Shown piece after piece: positions 47,201 to 59,151 of a DNA stretch of 64,000 bases (positions within the stretch are counted from its first letter, which is position 1; each line of letters starts with the position of its first letter). Source of the DNA: Alloteropsis semialata (lineage: Eukaryota > Streptophyta > Magnoliopsida > Poales > Poaceae); contig CM014274.1 in assembly GCA_004135705.1 (NCBI GenBank), forward strand, positions 86,536,155 through 86,600,154. The letters are read 5' to 3'. The notes below the pieces were generated by a model. It saw nothing but the letters and a program-made list of their open reading frames with translations, ran no database searches and had not been told where the DNA came from. Both the position numbers and the translations under genes were made by a program.

Positions 47201-49766
47201 CCTCTATTCCTGTTGTCATCATCAATAATATAGCCATATTTATCTTTGTTAAATCTAGCTTAACACGAGAGCCCTCCCGATTTGCAAGGGTAGGGGATGC
47301 TGGAAGAAAAAAAAAAGCCAAAAAAAGGAAAAAAAGAAAAAGAAAGAAGTAACAAATCAATTTGGGAGACCTCCAACTCTGGCGACCTCCTTTCTTCTCC
47401 AAGTCTTCTCCAGCAACGAATCCACCTCTGGCGACCTCGTCTTTTTCTCCGTGAGACCTCCAGCGATTAATCCACCTCTGCCGAGTTCTGGATCTTGGGT
47501 GTTAGGTTTCGGGTTGGTGGCCACCGTGGTGGTGGAAGCCGGTTGGGGAGGATTGGTGGCGGGGTGTCATGGTCGCAGTGGTTAGTGGTGGCATCAGTCA
47601 AGGGCGGTGGATCTGGCAGCAATGTGCCACTGGATCAGGGAAGGGCGGGCGGTGTGGGAACCAGACCCAGGCGTGGGAGGTAGAGGGGGTAGCGGAGGGG
47701 AGGGGACGGCAGTCCTCACTGGTGTAGGAGGCAACACCGGCAAGGTGTAGGCTGGTGGCAGGGCGGATCCGCAAGTTGAAAACACGTGCGGGCTGCGGAA
47801 GATGAAGACGAGGGCAGCAGTCTCAGGCATCTGTTTTTTCTGTTTTCTTTTTTTTGGGCTCTGTGAGTGGGTGAGGGGCCTCTAGATTGATTGTTATCGG
47901 GAGAGCCCTCCCTGTAGTCACGTCCTTTTTTTTTAATATTATCCCCCTTCTAGTGTCTTCTTTTTTTGGGCTCTGTGAGAATAATGTGTGGGGGTGATGG
48001 GCTTCTCAACTGATTGTTATCAGGAGAGCCCTCTCCCTGTAGTCACATCCTTTTTCAAAAAAAAAAAAATATTACCCCCTTTTAGTGGCATTGGAGTAAC
48101 ATTTACCGTTTCTTGTAGAGTATCTAAGATTGCAGAAGACATTCTCTTTGAACAGCAAGAGAACTTTGAGAATACAGATGATAACGAGGAAGGGGCTAAA
48201 ATTTGCAAAATGCTGGAGCGTGCAGCTGAACCTGAAGTCATAATGGCAGGCATGACCCCAGAGCAGTTGATGCATTTCTCATCTTATAAAGAAAAACAGA
48301 AGGTAAATAGATCTGGCTTCTGTTCGTTCATATTTATATGGAAAGTTTCACATGCTATACTGATATGCCGCAGTTGGTTATGCAAAATGAAGTAGCTAAG
48401 AAGGTTCAAAAGGCCCTTGAAGTTGCTGAACTTAGTTCAAGAGATGTTACACCATTTTTGAAAGTGAGGGTGATGGGCCTTGCCAGTAAACTTTCTGCTT
48501 CAACATCCTGTAACAAGGGCGGGCTAATAACAATTTGGAACCCTACTGAGAAGCAGGTATGGCACAATCATCTGCAGTGAATAAGTGTTGCAAATATCTT
48601 ATTCTCTGTTGAGAAGGGAAAAAAGATTATTGGTGTAAATCATTAAAGCTTCATCATTGTTATCAACAGAAAGCAGATCTTGTGGAGGGACAAATTTATT
48701 CTGTTACAGGATTGATGCCTTCGAACCATTGTACTGAAATCCTCTACTTGCACGGTAGAGGATCATCTACAACGTGGAAGCCCTTAGCATCAGCTCAGAC
48801 TACAGATTTTAAGTAAGAGACATGGCTGCACTCTGTTTACATTGCATCGTTCAACCTTAACCATGTTCTTGTTCCAGACCATTCTTCACCCCTCGTAAAG
48901 CAATTGAACTGTCAAAGTTTGGTGAGATGCCACTTTCAAGGTCAGTCTAATCCTAAATTTAACCTTCTGAATCTTCTCCCTTGTATTAATGAAGCTTTTG
49001 AATAATCCTTGTTTGGCTGTTTGTTTCAGTGAATTTGACATTGCAGGTGTTATTTTATATGTTGGCAATATTTATTTAGTTAGCAACCAGAAAAGGCAGT
49101 GGCTCTTTTTAACAGATGGATCTAAATTCATCTCCGGACAAAATTCTGAAGACCAAGATTGTCTTCTAGCAATTAGTTTTTCTTGCCCAACCACTGGCGA
49201 AGACTCTGCATTATTTAGTTACACCCTCTCTGGAAACACGGTATGTGATATTTTGATTGTCGTGTCTATATCTCAAGTTTCTGTATCTTATTTTGAAACC
49301 TCAAAAATTGAAAATCTCTGTGGAAATCATTGCTTAGACATTTGAAGGTCATGTGCAGCAGGGTTTTTTTTATTGCATTTGTTAAGCTTTAACCCTTTCA
49401 AACAAGTGCAGCTTTAGATTAATTCTACATTTGTTGCTCAGGTTGGTTTTTGTAATCTGGTCAAGCGACAGAAAGATCAGATGAGGCAAATTTGGGTAGC
49501 TGAGGCAACAGAGAGCTCTACCTACACTCTTTCACATGAGATTCCTAGAAAATCTCACCTAAAAGAAGCTGCAGCTTCTGCTGAGGGATGGGCTTCAAGA
49601 TCTTATAATGTAAGTTTCTACTCCTTACAAAGACCACAGTTAGGTGCTACATTTTCTGACGATCCCAGTGTCACTCATTATTTCACCCCAATGCAAATGG
49701 TCCTTGCAGAAAATTCAAGAGCTAAAAGAAAGGGTTTTATGTATAGTTGGTGACAGTGGTGGCTGA
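38269..49766 (+). CDS. BRCA2: BRCA2 homologue with expanded BRC-repeat exons
   Basis: BRCA2 loads RAD51/DMC1 onto ssDNA in homologous recombination. Thirty-two exons sum to 4704 nt (1567 aa) in frame: 38269-38449, 38544-38609, 38721-38900, 39041-39094, 39224-39328, 39456-39587, 39689-39820, 39925-40059, 40143-40268, 40355-40480, 40622-40756, 40859-40987, 41092-41223, 41372-41494, 43199-44081, 44164-44204, 44282-44409, 44497-44639, 45103-45225, 45311-45538, 45634-45715, 45792-45842, 45934-46009, 46143-46254, 46365-46436, 48119-48302, 48374-48556, 48670-48812, 48878-48940, 49030-49240, 49442-49609, 49710-49766. BRC units (FQTGSGK...ARAVL type) lie at about residues 100-800. The helical domain starts near 900 (RYPFQHQRKSCEEYFGG, NHYKWIVWKLASLERCYP, ELKYRYDREVNHGH). 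OB folds follow (LFLGQKLQIWGASLCGWSGP, RIYPVLYRERLPDGRS). Exon 15 could instead start at 43211. Arabidopsis BRCA2 is shorter, about 1150 aa with four BRC repeats. Confidence 0.92.
41750..41960. repeat. GTTTAGC-rich repeat in BRCA2 intron 14
   Basis: About 200 bp with many CGTTTAGC-like words (for example CGGCCGTTTAGCCCATTTG), of unclear origin. It is non-coding. Confidence 0.4.
42194..42709. mobile_element. Mutator-type MITE in BRCA2 intron 14
   Basis: The element is 516 bp and almost wholly a long inverted repeat. The ends are GGAAAAAGTCTAAATTACC and GGTAATTTAGACTTATTCC, flanked by a perfect 9-bp duplication AAAGTATAT (42185-42193 and 42710-42718). The transcript of this intron could fold into a long hairpin. 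Confidence 0.85.
46494..46785 (+). mobile_element. tRNA-derived SINE in BRCA2 intron 25
   Basis: The pol III promoter is visible: an A-box-like TAGCTGAGTTGGTTAGGTGG and a B box GGTTCGACTCC about 50 bp apart. A body and a T-rich tail (to about 46785) follow. The 3' body GGGTTCGGGGGTTTTCTCG closely matches the SINE at 53544-53836. Confidence 0.8.
46790..48060 (+). repeat. Retroelement-like insertion in BRCA2 intron 25
   Basis: The segment 47034-47265 resembles an LTR (starts TGTGTTAGTTTCTTAG, ends TAGCTTAACA), but I found no primer site. 47260-47850 is GC-rich, with short frames only. 47855-47960 and 47967-48085 are a tandem pair of about 115 bp (GGGCTCTGTGAG, TTGTTATCGGGAGAGCCCTC, CCTGTAGTCACGTCC, ATTAYCCCC). 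Confidence 0.45.
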
Positions 49767-50700
49767 GCTATATAAGCTGCTGCTTGCCTTTTTGGAAATG
49801 ATGCAAGAATTTGTTTTGGGGACCTTATCATCACATCAGGATTTGTCACTGGCGTTAGTCACTGCTGGTTAGGGCAATGTGTTCTAGTAATGAACCAAAA
49901 TGAGGCTTATGCTGGTGGAAGGTTCATGGTCAGTGTGAACAGGCATTGTAATATCCATACATACTAGGCCAAGGCCCCCCCTGCACTTCGAAATTCTTAA
50001 GACCATTTGCAAATGCCAAGGTTTCAGCTTATTTGTTACTTGGCCTATCAAATGAGCACCGCTCATCTCCCTATGCACACTGAGGTCAGCCCCCTCGAAC
50101 AATTGGCCCAAGTTCTGCCACTGCTGATGGACAAGAGAATGAACTGCAATATATGTTGCACATGATGCAAGTGGTAAGGGGAGAGGTTTCTTCAGAAGGT
50201 ATAGTGCTTTAACCATATCGCCTGTAGATATTTATAGGCCATGATATGTGTTGTGATGTGCCATCATAACATCAGCAACAACAGCACTTATCATGCACCA
50301 ATTTCATAAGTGACCTATTTGTAACCATGACCATTGTTGTGTTTTTCCACTTACAGGGCTTGCTATTTGGGGCTGGACAGATCAGAGAAATAATCGAACA
50401 GAGATTTCTCTAATCACATGAGCCTGCTCAAGTGCTCAACACTATGGTGAAATCACCTCATGGAGTTTGACCAAAGTTGGTGCCCCTTTTTCTTATTTGA
50501 GAAGAACACCTGAAGAGTGCCTCATATGCTGATATTTATCAAGGAAAACAATAGATGATACAAAACAAGGACGACACAGAATGACATTTGAAAACTGAAA
50601 TTAGACAATAGTCATCTTGGTTAAGACGGGGAGCCTTATGCAGCCAGCAGTCCGTCGTGATCTGGTGTCTTGGTGCTGCCAGTTTTTATGCTGCCCAGGC
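49767..50700. other. 3' flank of BRCA2, intergenic
   Basis: Probable 3' UTR, then spacer. No gene is seen. Confidence 0.5.
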
Positions 50701-50703
50701 TTA

Positions 50704-51214
50704 GGCTGTCTGCACTCGTCGTCCTCTAAATGCATCCTCTAAAAGGAATATCCTGTCCTGGTCATCGAGATTCCGTACTCTAAACCAACTTCTCCCGCAC
50801 CCGTCATACTCCAAATCACATACTCTATCCCAACTCTACTATATTTTATCCATCTATCCCAACTACTATATCATCTCTCTTCTCACCTTTTTTTCTTTTC
50901 TTTATAAATTTTATCAAAATATATCCATCTGAGATCTTGTTTTGAAGAATTTATTGCAACGAATTTAATGGTGCAATCGGAATTTAATTTGGTTTTTTGG
51001 TTTGTGAGTTATAACATTTTTTATCTCAAAAAAACGTGGGGCCCGCGTCACTCTCTCCTCTCCCTCTCCCGCCGCGGCTGCTGTCAGCGCGCCGTACCGC
51101 GCTAGCAGTACCGCTCGCGCGCGCGGTACGGGACGTCGCGTATGGCTTCCGGACCACCGCTGCGGCGTTTTTTGATACTGCAGTATGCCTTCCGTTCCAC
51201 CGCTGCGGACAGCC
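50704..51214 (-). mobile_element. Tourist-like element, 511 bp (copy B)
   Basis: The ends are GGCTGTCTGCA and TGCGGACAGCC, flanked by TTA (50701-50703 and 51215-51217). Its left end matches, in reverse complement, the right end of copy A (GAGTGC, CGTCGTCCTCTAAATGCAT). The right side is GC-rich with CG repeats near 51095-51130. Confidence 0.85.
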
Positions 51215-51217
51215 TTA

Positions 51218-52523
51218 CATGAGCAACACATTGTAAGTGAGATGCCTAACCAAGTAACCAGGCTCTCTTATATTATCACACAGTTGTACTGATAATTATT
51301 TTAATTTTTTAATAGTTGTATAGCTGCTTCACCTATCCGATGTTCTTGGACCGTTATGTATGCAGCTGTTGTGGTATTGTTGCCTGGTTTGGTTTGTTCA
51401 AAAATACGACTTATTACTGTTCGAGAAAAGTACTATTAGCCCGGCGTAGTTTCTGCCACCCATGGTGGCTTTACATAACCAGTACATAGGATGATGCCAT
51501 GATGGCTTCGCGGGGATGACCTGTCGCCGGCGATACGATTTGGAGGTACTTCCTGCAAAAAAGGATGTACTGTGTGTCTATATGTACTGACCTCAAATTT
51601 TAATATATCGCATCCCCTACCCACACGCACCGCTGCCATGTAGAAAAAGAAATACTAATCCTTCCTATTCAAAATATATGATGCTTTTTAGAAAACATGT
51701 TTCGGTATTTGTTTTAAGATAGTACTCCATTTCAAATTGCAGACCGTTTTGGTTTTCAAAGCTCATTACTTGCATCTAGATATACATTAGATCTTAATAT
51801 CTAGATGCACACCAAAACTAATAAACCTTGAAAAGACAAAACGATTTACGAGGCATTCTATCTTGTTATTCTTTTGGGACTTTTCTATCTTGTCTCTCTT
51901 CTCTTTATCTTGGCCTTTCTAAATAAATGATATCACTCACAAATAAAATAAATCAAATGCATCTCATATTTCTTTTTTTTTTATAAAGTTGGATGTCACA
52001 TTATTTGTTTAGCGATGACTCGGATTACAAAAATAAATTAATATCATGTCGCTGCATCAAGACACTATCCCCACGCTAACGTTAGCCACCTGAGCGGCCG
52101 GGCAAAGGGACTCGGAATCATTCCAAATGATCAAGGATTCAAGTAAGTTTATTGACAACACCATAAACTAAAATCAATGAACATAAATCAGCTATAATTT
52201 TGATAAAATGTTGGCTACACAAGATACATCTCGGAAAGTGAACAGGGCAAGGACAACAAAAAGAAAAACAGAAAACAAAATTCAGTTACACATAATTCAG
52301 GAACAATCGAGACTAATTGTACAGGTGAGCAGAGGAGTATATCTTCATGCAGAAAGATGCTAAATGTATGGCCTTGGATATTGATGATTGAGGAAGCGCC
52401 TCTGGAGACGAGCAGCCATGGCAGCAATTGTATTATGACGAGCAGCCATGGCAGCAATTGTATTATTTCAGCCGACAGCTTCAGCGAAAGCATCAACATA
52501 ACCTTCTTTCCTCATGAATTATA
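51218..52523. other. Intergenic and GET4 3' UTR
   Basis: 51655-51850 resembles Stowaway-type text (TATTCAAAATATATGATGC, TACTCCATTTCAAATTGC) without defined ends. 52200-52523 is the likely GET4 3' UTR and contains two copies of ACGAGCAGCCATGGCAGCAA (about 52408 and 52438). Confidence 0.5.
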
Positions 52524-55500
52524 TTATATCTGCAGAATTTAGAGAAGAACATCAGCAAATCTAGGTAAGCTATCAACTTGTGGGCCCCAAACACCAAGGA
52601 ATTTGAGGTTTTAGCTACAAAAAAAACTGCTAAAATCAGCTGGTGCCTGATAGTATATTCACAAACTGATTCAATACAGCAAGCAGGACACACTACGGCG
52701 AGAAAAGATGTGGCTTACCTTGAACATTTCGCCAAAAAGTCCTTCTAGAGGGTTCTGCCTCTGTATATTGTAAAACTTTGCAGCTATTTCGTCCAGTAAC
52801 TGCAAGATGCAACCATGCCATCTCATGAGTCATGAGCTAGAGGGTTCTGCCTCTGTATATTGTAAAACTTTGCAGCTATTTCGTCCAGTAACTGCAAGAT
52901 GCAACCATGCCATCTCATGAGTCATGAGCTACTTTCTCGAACTTTGTGAAACAAGAAGGCATTCCCCCCTTATATTTTTATAATAGGGAGTATATGATCC
53001 GAAAAAAATCAAACTTCATAATTTTTTACTTATAGTCAAATTATATACATGCTAAGAGTATGAGACATCATATCAATAGATTTCTATTTAACAAAAAAAT
53101 TAATACAATGCTGATTCTGTAGCATTAATGATATATTGCAAGTGAAATGGATGTTCAGGGTACACTTTGAAAGACTTCTCTAAATCATAATATGCCTATT
53201 GAAAATAAAGACGGGGGTACTAAAATACAATAATAAGAAAGCATATTCCTAGAATTTTCAACAAATTCCTACAGGATCTAAAACCATCTTTTACCAATTT
53301 TGTTTCCATTTTTTAAAGCCGCTATCATGATTCCTGTCAAATAAAATGTTGAAAAACATCAAAGAAACATCCCTACCTCCTGAAACACAGGGTCACGATC
53401 TGTACTTGGCTTATACTTCTGTCGAAGTGTCCTAAAAAGCGGGTAAGCATCTCTTTCAAGCCTGCAAACAGTGACACATGTAACATATGCCAGCGAGCGC
53501 TGGAAACAAACAAATAATATGTTTCATGATATGCACATACACAAAAAAAGAAAAAAAAACTCGGCCGGTGGGGGAAGAACCGCCCCACAGTATTCAATTA
53601 AGAAGAGGACTGTACAATCCCAGCCGAGAAAACCCCCCGAACCCTGGCCCATGCCCGTATAGGGCCAAACTGAACTTGGGCCGTCATATGCCGTCTATTG
53701 GGCCGGATGCGCAGCAGACCAAGCCAGTGAGCACAGCGAGGGGGGTTTTTTTTGGGTGCAAATACCAGGGTTTGAACCCTGGTTGGTGGTCACAACCACG
53801 ACCAGCCACACCACTGAGAGCTATCGCTCATTTTGCTGATATACACATACACATGTAATGGAATTTGAAATTACCGTGAAATGCTCTATTAACATTATTT
53901 CAAACATATATGGTGACAATAATGCTCAACTGCTGGATCAATTTGTTCATAAAGAAAGTAAAGCTAGCTAGCAAATCTCTTACTATGGGACAACATATCA
54001 CAAGAGTAAAAAATGCATGATATTAGCGATTTATGACCCTGGCAATCCAATACAACTCCTATGATCCTATTAGCCTCAGAAAGTGACAGTCCAATAGCAA
54101 AATGTAAGCAAACATAACAGTTTGAACTAAAGCAATAAAAACATTAAATAAAGCTCACCATGGAGCTGTCAAGAGTGAAGTGAAACTATTCTAGGTGGGA
54201 GAAAAAGAGAGTGAAGCTATACCTGTCAGATTGTCATATTAACTTAGTTTAAGGCCGTGCATACATCAAAATAAAAACAATTTACTCTATCTTAAGTATT
54301 GACAATAACTTGTATACATCAACGGTCCTTACCAAAATTAATTACTTACAGGAGCCAGGACATCAATATATCAGTTAAATTGTTACTAATTGTTTCAAAT
54401 GAAGTCATCAAGATCAAGACATGAATTTTCGGTGGGGAGATCACAAAATATTAGGCAATCTACTCATTTTGCAGTTGACAATTCAAAACTATTCATGCAA
54501 ATCTGCAACATTCGTCCTGTAATACCTTTTCATGTCTGAAAGAGAGGACATCCGTACGCTGATAAAAAATGTAGAAAGAAGAGGACAAACTTACGTTGGT
54601 AACAGATACTTGATGAACTGAATCAACTCTGTTTTCGGAAATTCTGAGTTAGCAGATTTTAGTTGTTCCTTCATCTCATCCATAAGTAAATTTGCGTCTC
54701 TCAGGTTCCCTTGAGATAGGTACCTTAAGGAATGAATATTATGTCAGAAAACTGAATATCTCTACCCAATGCTAATATATTGTTCCACTAATGAAACAAT
54801 CTAGTTTACTTCAAAGTATGAAACTCTCAGCCTTCGGATACAACCTGAAGGAAATTTGTGGATCACATGTCAGGATATTTAATTGTCTATATTTAATCAA
54901 GGCAAACAAATCCTAGGCAGTGCTGTTAATCATGTATTGTTTTTTTTGAAAAAAACTCAATCAACTTAGGAGGAACTAGGTGGCATTTAAATCATAAGAA
55001 ATATGCATCCAAATTCAAGTTATCCACTCAAGCCTGGGTGGTTAGAGGGGGTGTACAGCCACACCTTTCACCAACTGAGCTAGGTTCCCCAAGTATGGTC
55101 TAGCTAACCTCTACCAAACACTGTAAAAATAACAGAAACCAGACGTTTCCTGCATTGCAAATACGCTGAAGGTTTCCACTCATACATGGAATGGATATCC
55201 TCCCTCCTCATAAAAACATTTATAAAATGATATCTTACATTAGGACCCCGCGTGCAATTGCAGTATCATCTTCACCAGGGTAACACTGCACAACACAACA
55301 AAAAGGATTATAGTATCATATACTTTGTGAAACTTATTTGTTAAGAACAAAACCACTACCTTGCCCATAAAGTTCACCAGCATAGAAGCAAACTTTTTTG
55401 GATCATTTCCACGCACAAAATGACTTGAGACTTTGGTCATGTCCTGCCGTCAAGGTACTAAACAGTAAAGGTTGGAGCACAATATAAAATTACTAAAGCT

Positions 55501-58500
55501 AGTAATGACAGTATTTTTTTTGAACTGTAGTAATGACAGTAATGACTCATAAAAATACAGCTCTAACATAGAAGACATCCACATTCTTATCAGCCAATGA
55601 ATTATAGCAATTTAACAAGTTACCGTTTCTGGAGATTCAGAATATATGTATTCCGCTAACATAACGTGCAGCTCAGGACAACCATTTCTTGATGTTCCAA
55701 ACTCAGCAGACCACCTTATAATAGATAAATGATACATTATTAGTGTCTTATGAAGACATCGCCTTGATAAGGGGGAGAATCATCAAGATGCTCCATTAGT
55801 GTCTTATGAAGACATCGCCTTGATAAGGGGGAGAATCATCAAGATGCTCCATAACAGATTAAGAATAAAATAGCTATTGTATTGCAGTGTCAAACCCACT
55901 ATATTTTAGCATAAGCCAGATTTCATCTTGAAATAGCAGCATGAGCATACAAATGACAACATTGTGATCAACTCTTGAAAGTACTCACTAAAACACGTGA
56001 ATGAGACCACTATTATGGAAAAATCTCTTTACCTTTTGACTTAACCAATTGATTAATTCTTTATTATCATATGAGATGAGAACAAATGAGTCAGAACTAT
56101 GCATTACCCTATCCCTACAATCTCAACAACTGACTGATCTTATCTGCTAGGTCAAATATGGTTATGCACATAGCACCAGTTTGCATGAAACACTCGATGC
56201 TTCAATGGCAAACATTTGTTTAGTTTTACTTGCATTAAATAAAGTTCGTTTAACCCTACCTGATAGCAGCTTTCAGGAATGATGAACAACTCTCTCGCAC
56301 GCGCTTTTGCGGCAGAAATAGCTTCAGATAATTGATGCCCCTCATCATCATAGTCATCTCCAAGGAAATGCGGAACAGATATCTTGGGAAATGCTTCATA
56401 CATCTTTCTGATACGATCTAATGTTACACAATATAGTTACTATCACAAAATGTGATATATATATTAACCAAAATCATGCTTACATTTACTAAAAAGGAGT
56501 GTTTTTATTCAGTTGATTCAGAACAATAAGCGGACCAATAAGATTTTCTGTATTATGTATAGGAAAAAAAAAAAAGAGGAGCATGAAATGTGCTAAATCA
56601 CATTTAGAACTAGGGGCCACTGCTTTCAACAACATTTCTTCAATCTTTTTGCACATGGACTAGCTAGAGACATATTGTACAAATGGATTAGCTAGGTAAT
56701 TAAAGGAAGATCATGTCCTGTACTTCCTTATAAAGAAAAGAACTAACCAAAAGTTTCTTCATTGCATGAAACCTCTCCAGCGACAAGGGTGTCAACAAAG
56801 AGTGTAGCAAGTTCACCACCACAAGTAACCTGAAATCGTTAATAAAAATATAAACACATTGAGAACGTTTACCAATAAGTAAACATAAAAGGATTTCAAA
56901 TACATGCTGCTGCAGTGCTGCTTCTACCATGGATTGGATTGGGTTGAATGCGAAGTTCAGGTTGTGGCAAGTACAAAAAAAAGATAACAGTGAAATTAGC
57001 GTACCATTTTTCCAAAAAATCTAAAGCACCTCACTATACTATAGAATGGCTGCCTGCTACCATAACATCAATTTTCAGTTGAAAAGTGAAATGGAATGCA
57101 AATTTGTAAAGTTCATTTTTATAAATTGTCCCCGAAGTGCAAAAAAGGAAGGAAAAATAGTCATGAGATGTTAGCAGCTTGCTGCTGAGGAAGCAACATG
57201 CATAAAATATCCGCTTAAGCCGTTTTTCACTTTCTGGTTGTGCAGCCTCTCAATGGAAATAAAGTTGGAAAAATGCGCAGTTGTGTAATTACTAAAAATT
57301 AGGAAAAGTCACATAATGAGATCGAATTAAATCAATGAATAATCTTGGTATAAATTGATATATGGAAATAGCCGCTAACAATATCTGCCAACTTGCACTT
57401 ATGCATCACAAGGAGAAAGTAACCTGCCCATGCTTCAATTGTACCAAAGCGCCTGACTGAAGGATGTCCAAGGCTTCTGAATACTTCTGAGCAGCCATAT
57501 ACCTACACAAGATATTCCAAAAACAAGTTACGGTTTACTGGTATATTTTGATCCTTACAACTATATTCTCCCCTGCCTGATTCTAGTAATTTATGCATAA
57601 TATTCGACTATTTGTTTTCATTTTCTAATTATCTGGTACATTTTGATCACTGAAACTGCATTGTTTCCCACCCAGTTGAATCTTGTTAGTGACTTACATA
57701 TACAGAGTTACATGCATCCTCAAATAAAATTCTTATCTAAACTACTCAGCACAATGTGCGCTATCCTTCTGGCTTAAGAATGCATGGGCAATTCGTGCAT
57801 GAATAACATTTGGTCACTATGAAAAAATTTTGTTCCTAATTTTACTTGAAATGTGCTATATGTACATCCTGTCATGAACACCTTTATTATGGTATAAGAG
57901 CGAAACTAATAGCAGACCATTTCAGCTCTTGCTTCAGGAGTCAAATTAAGTAATGTAATGATACATAAAGTTGATCTCCATCATCATGTAATAAGATATT
58001 TAAAATATAGATTGAAGCGTGAGGTTGTTGAAATGGTGCAAAAGGGGATTAAAGTGAGGTAACCACTCTTTATTATGTTAAATCGTGTACGTAATACCTT
58101 GCACTGGTTGACTTGTACATTTGTTGAGCTTCATAGAAATTTCCTCCATCCACCATAGCCGCAAGCCTTTCAATTGTCTAAGACACATGATTCACCATTA
58201 TTAATTCAGTCTACCGAACCTGTGCCCAACATACAACTTAATGCTGCCAAGGAAGCACAAGCTCGCATTACAGCTAATGCTAAAAAGGTGCAAGGAAATA
58301 CTTTAGAGTAGATAGGGCAAGGTTTTATAGCTTTCATTCTCTTTCCAACCTCAGTCTCTAAAGTTGAAACACACAAGCAAAAAGGTGGGCAAGCACTCAG
58401 GTTTATTTACATCATTGAATTAATTATCAAAATGCTGCTACACCTCTTAACGGATAATGATTGATTTCTATAGCTACCAAAATATCTCAAGGGAAACTGG

Positions 58501-59151
58501 AATCGCAATAGAAGAGAGTTCCAATAGGAAATTGCATAAAAGCATTTTGGTTCCAACGTAAAAGATATGCTTGGTTTTGTTCCGGTAAATCGTGCCAAGC
58601 TAAGGGAAGAGAAAACACCAATGTTGCTTGCTAGGTCACTGCGATGTGGCAATCTGGTGATAAAAGCATCAACGTTGGAATCTTATGCAGGATTACTCCT
58701 TGCTTCCATTTTTAACGGAAACGGAAAAAAAAATGTGCAGTATCCCTTGTGTAAACAACTAGGCTCAACCGAGCCAAACTCAACATCGTTATCGAATTTT
58801 GATCCTCTGGTACGCATGCCCACGCCGCCGTGCATGGGAGGTCTTCAGCACGAACCGGTACTTGGAACCCTAGCACCAACAAATTTGCCTCCATGAGAGG
58901 CGACGCCCCGGAGGCGCAGGCGTCGGTACCGCGAGATCCAACTCGCTCATCGCGCACACACCGAAAAACACGAGCGCTCGCACCAATGCGTACGTGCTCA
59001 CCCACGCACGAGCTCACCGGAAGCGCGGGGCTCGAGCAGAGGCCCAAGGGAGGGAAGGGGATAAACGGGGAGTGGGATCCCTCACCTTCTCAGGGGGAGG
59101 CAGGTCGCGGCGCGACCTCATGCTGCCCCTCATGCTCAAGGACCGCGACAT
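52524..59151 (-). CDS. GET4: GET4 homologue (tail-anchored protein targeting), frameshifted
   Basis: GET4 pairs with GET5/GET3 to hand tail-anchored proteins to the ER. Twelve minus-strand exons are inferred: 59151-59086, 58177-58098, 57502-57424, 56829-56748, 56417-56260, 55714-55624, 55443-55360, 55285-55239, 54723-54595, 53461-53377, 52799-52719 and 52529-52524. Family motifs follow in order: TIERLAAMVDGGNFYEAQQM, QKYSEALDILQSGALVQLK, VTCGGELATLFVDTLV, YEAFPKISVPHFL, RWSAEFGTSRNGCPELH, SSHFVRGNDPKKFASMLVNF and NPLEGLFGEMF. All phases agree except exon 5, which is 158 nt where 157 or 160 is needed. A GAGAGAG run near 56291-56297 shifts the frame just before the SSFLKAA motif. Ignoring that, the protein would be about 328 aa, normal for plants. 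The last exon (K-I-stop) is an inference. Confidence 0.85.
52745..52928. repeat. 92-bp perfect tandem duplication over GET4 exon 11
   Basis: CTAGAGGGTTCTGCC...GTCATGAG (52745-52836) is repeated at once (52837-52928). Each unit holds the 5' part of exon 11 plus its splice acceptor. The extra unit lies upstream in transcription and lacks a donor. Confidence 0.9.
53544..53836 (-). mobile_element. tRNA-derived SINE in GET4 intron 9
   Basis: On the minus strand there is an A-box-like AGCTCTCAGTGGTGTGGC and B box GGGTTCAAACCC, then a body and a T-rich tail. The flanks TGATATGCACATACACA (53527-53543) and TGATATACACATACACA (53837-53853) are a 17-bp duplication with one mismatch. The 3' body matches the BRCA2-intron SINE. 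Confidence 0.85.
54935..55092 (-). mobile_element. Short SINE in GET4 intron 8
   Basis: The minus strand starts GGAACCTAGCTCAGTTGGTG (A box) and ends TTGATTGAGTTTTTTTC. It is a tRNA-derived, T-tailed element different from the two larger SINEs. Its B-box region is degenerate. Confidence 0.55.
55739..55850. repeat. 56-bp perfect tandem duplication in GET4 intron 5
   Basis: ATTAGTGTCTTATGAAGACA...AAGATGCTCC occurs at 55739-55794 and again at 55795-55850, ending about 25 bp from the acceptor of exon 6. Confidence 0.9.
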
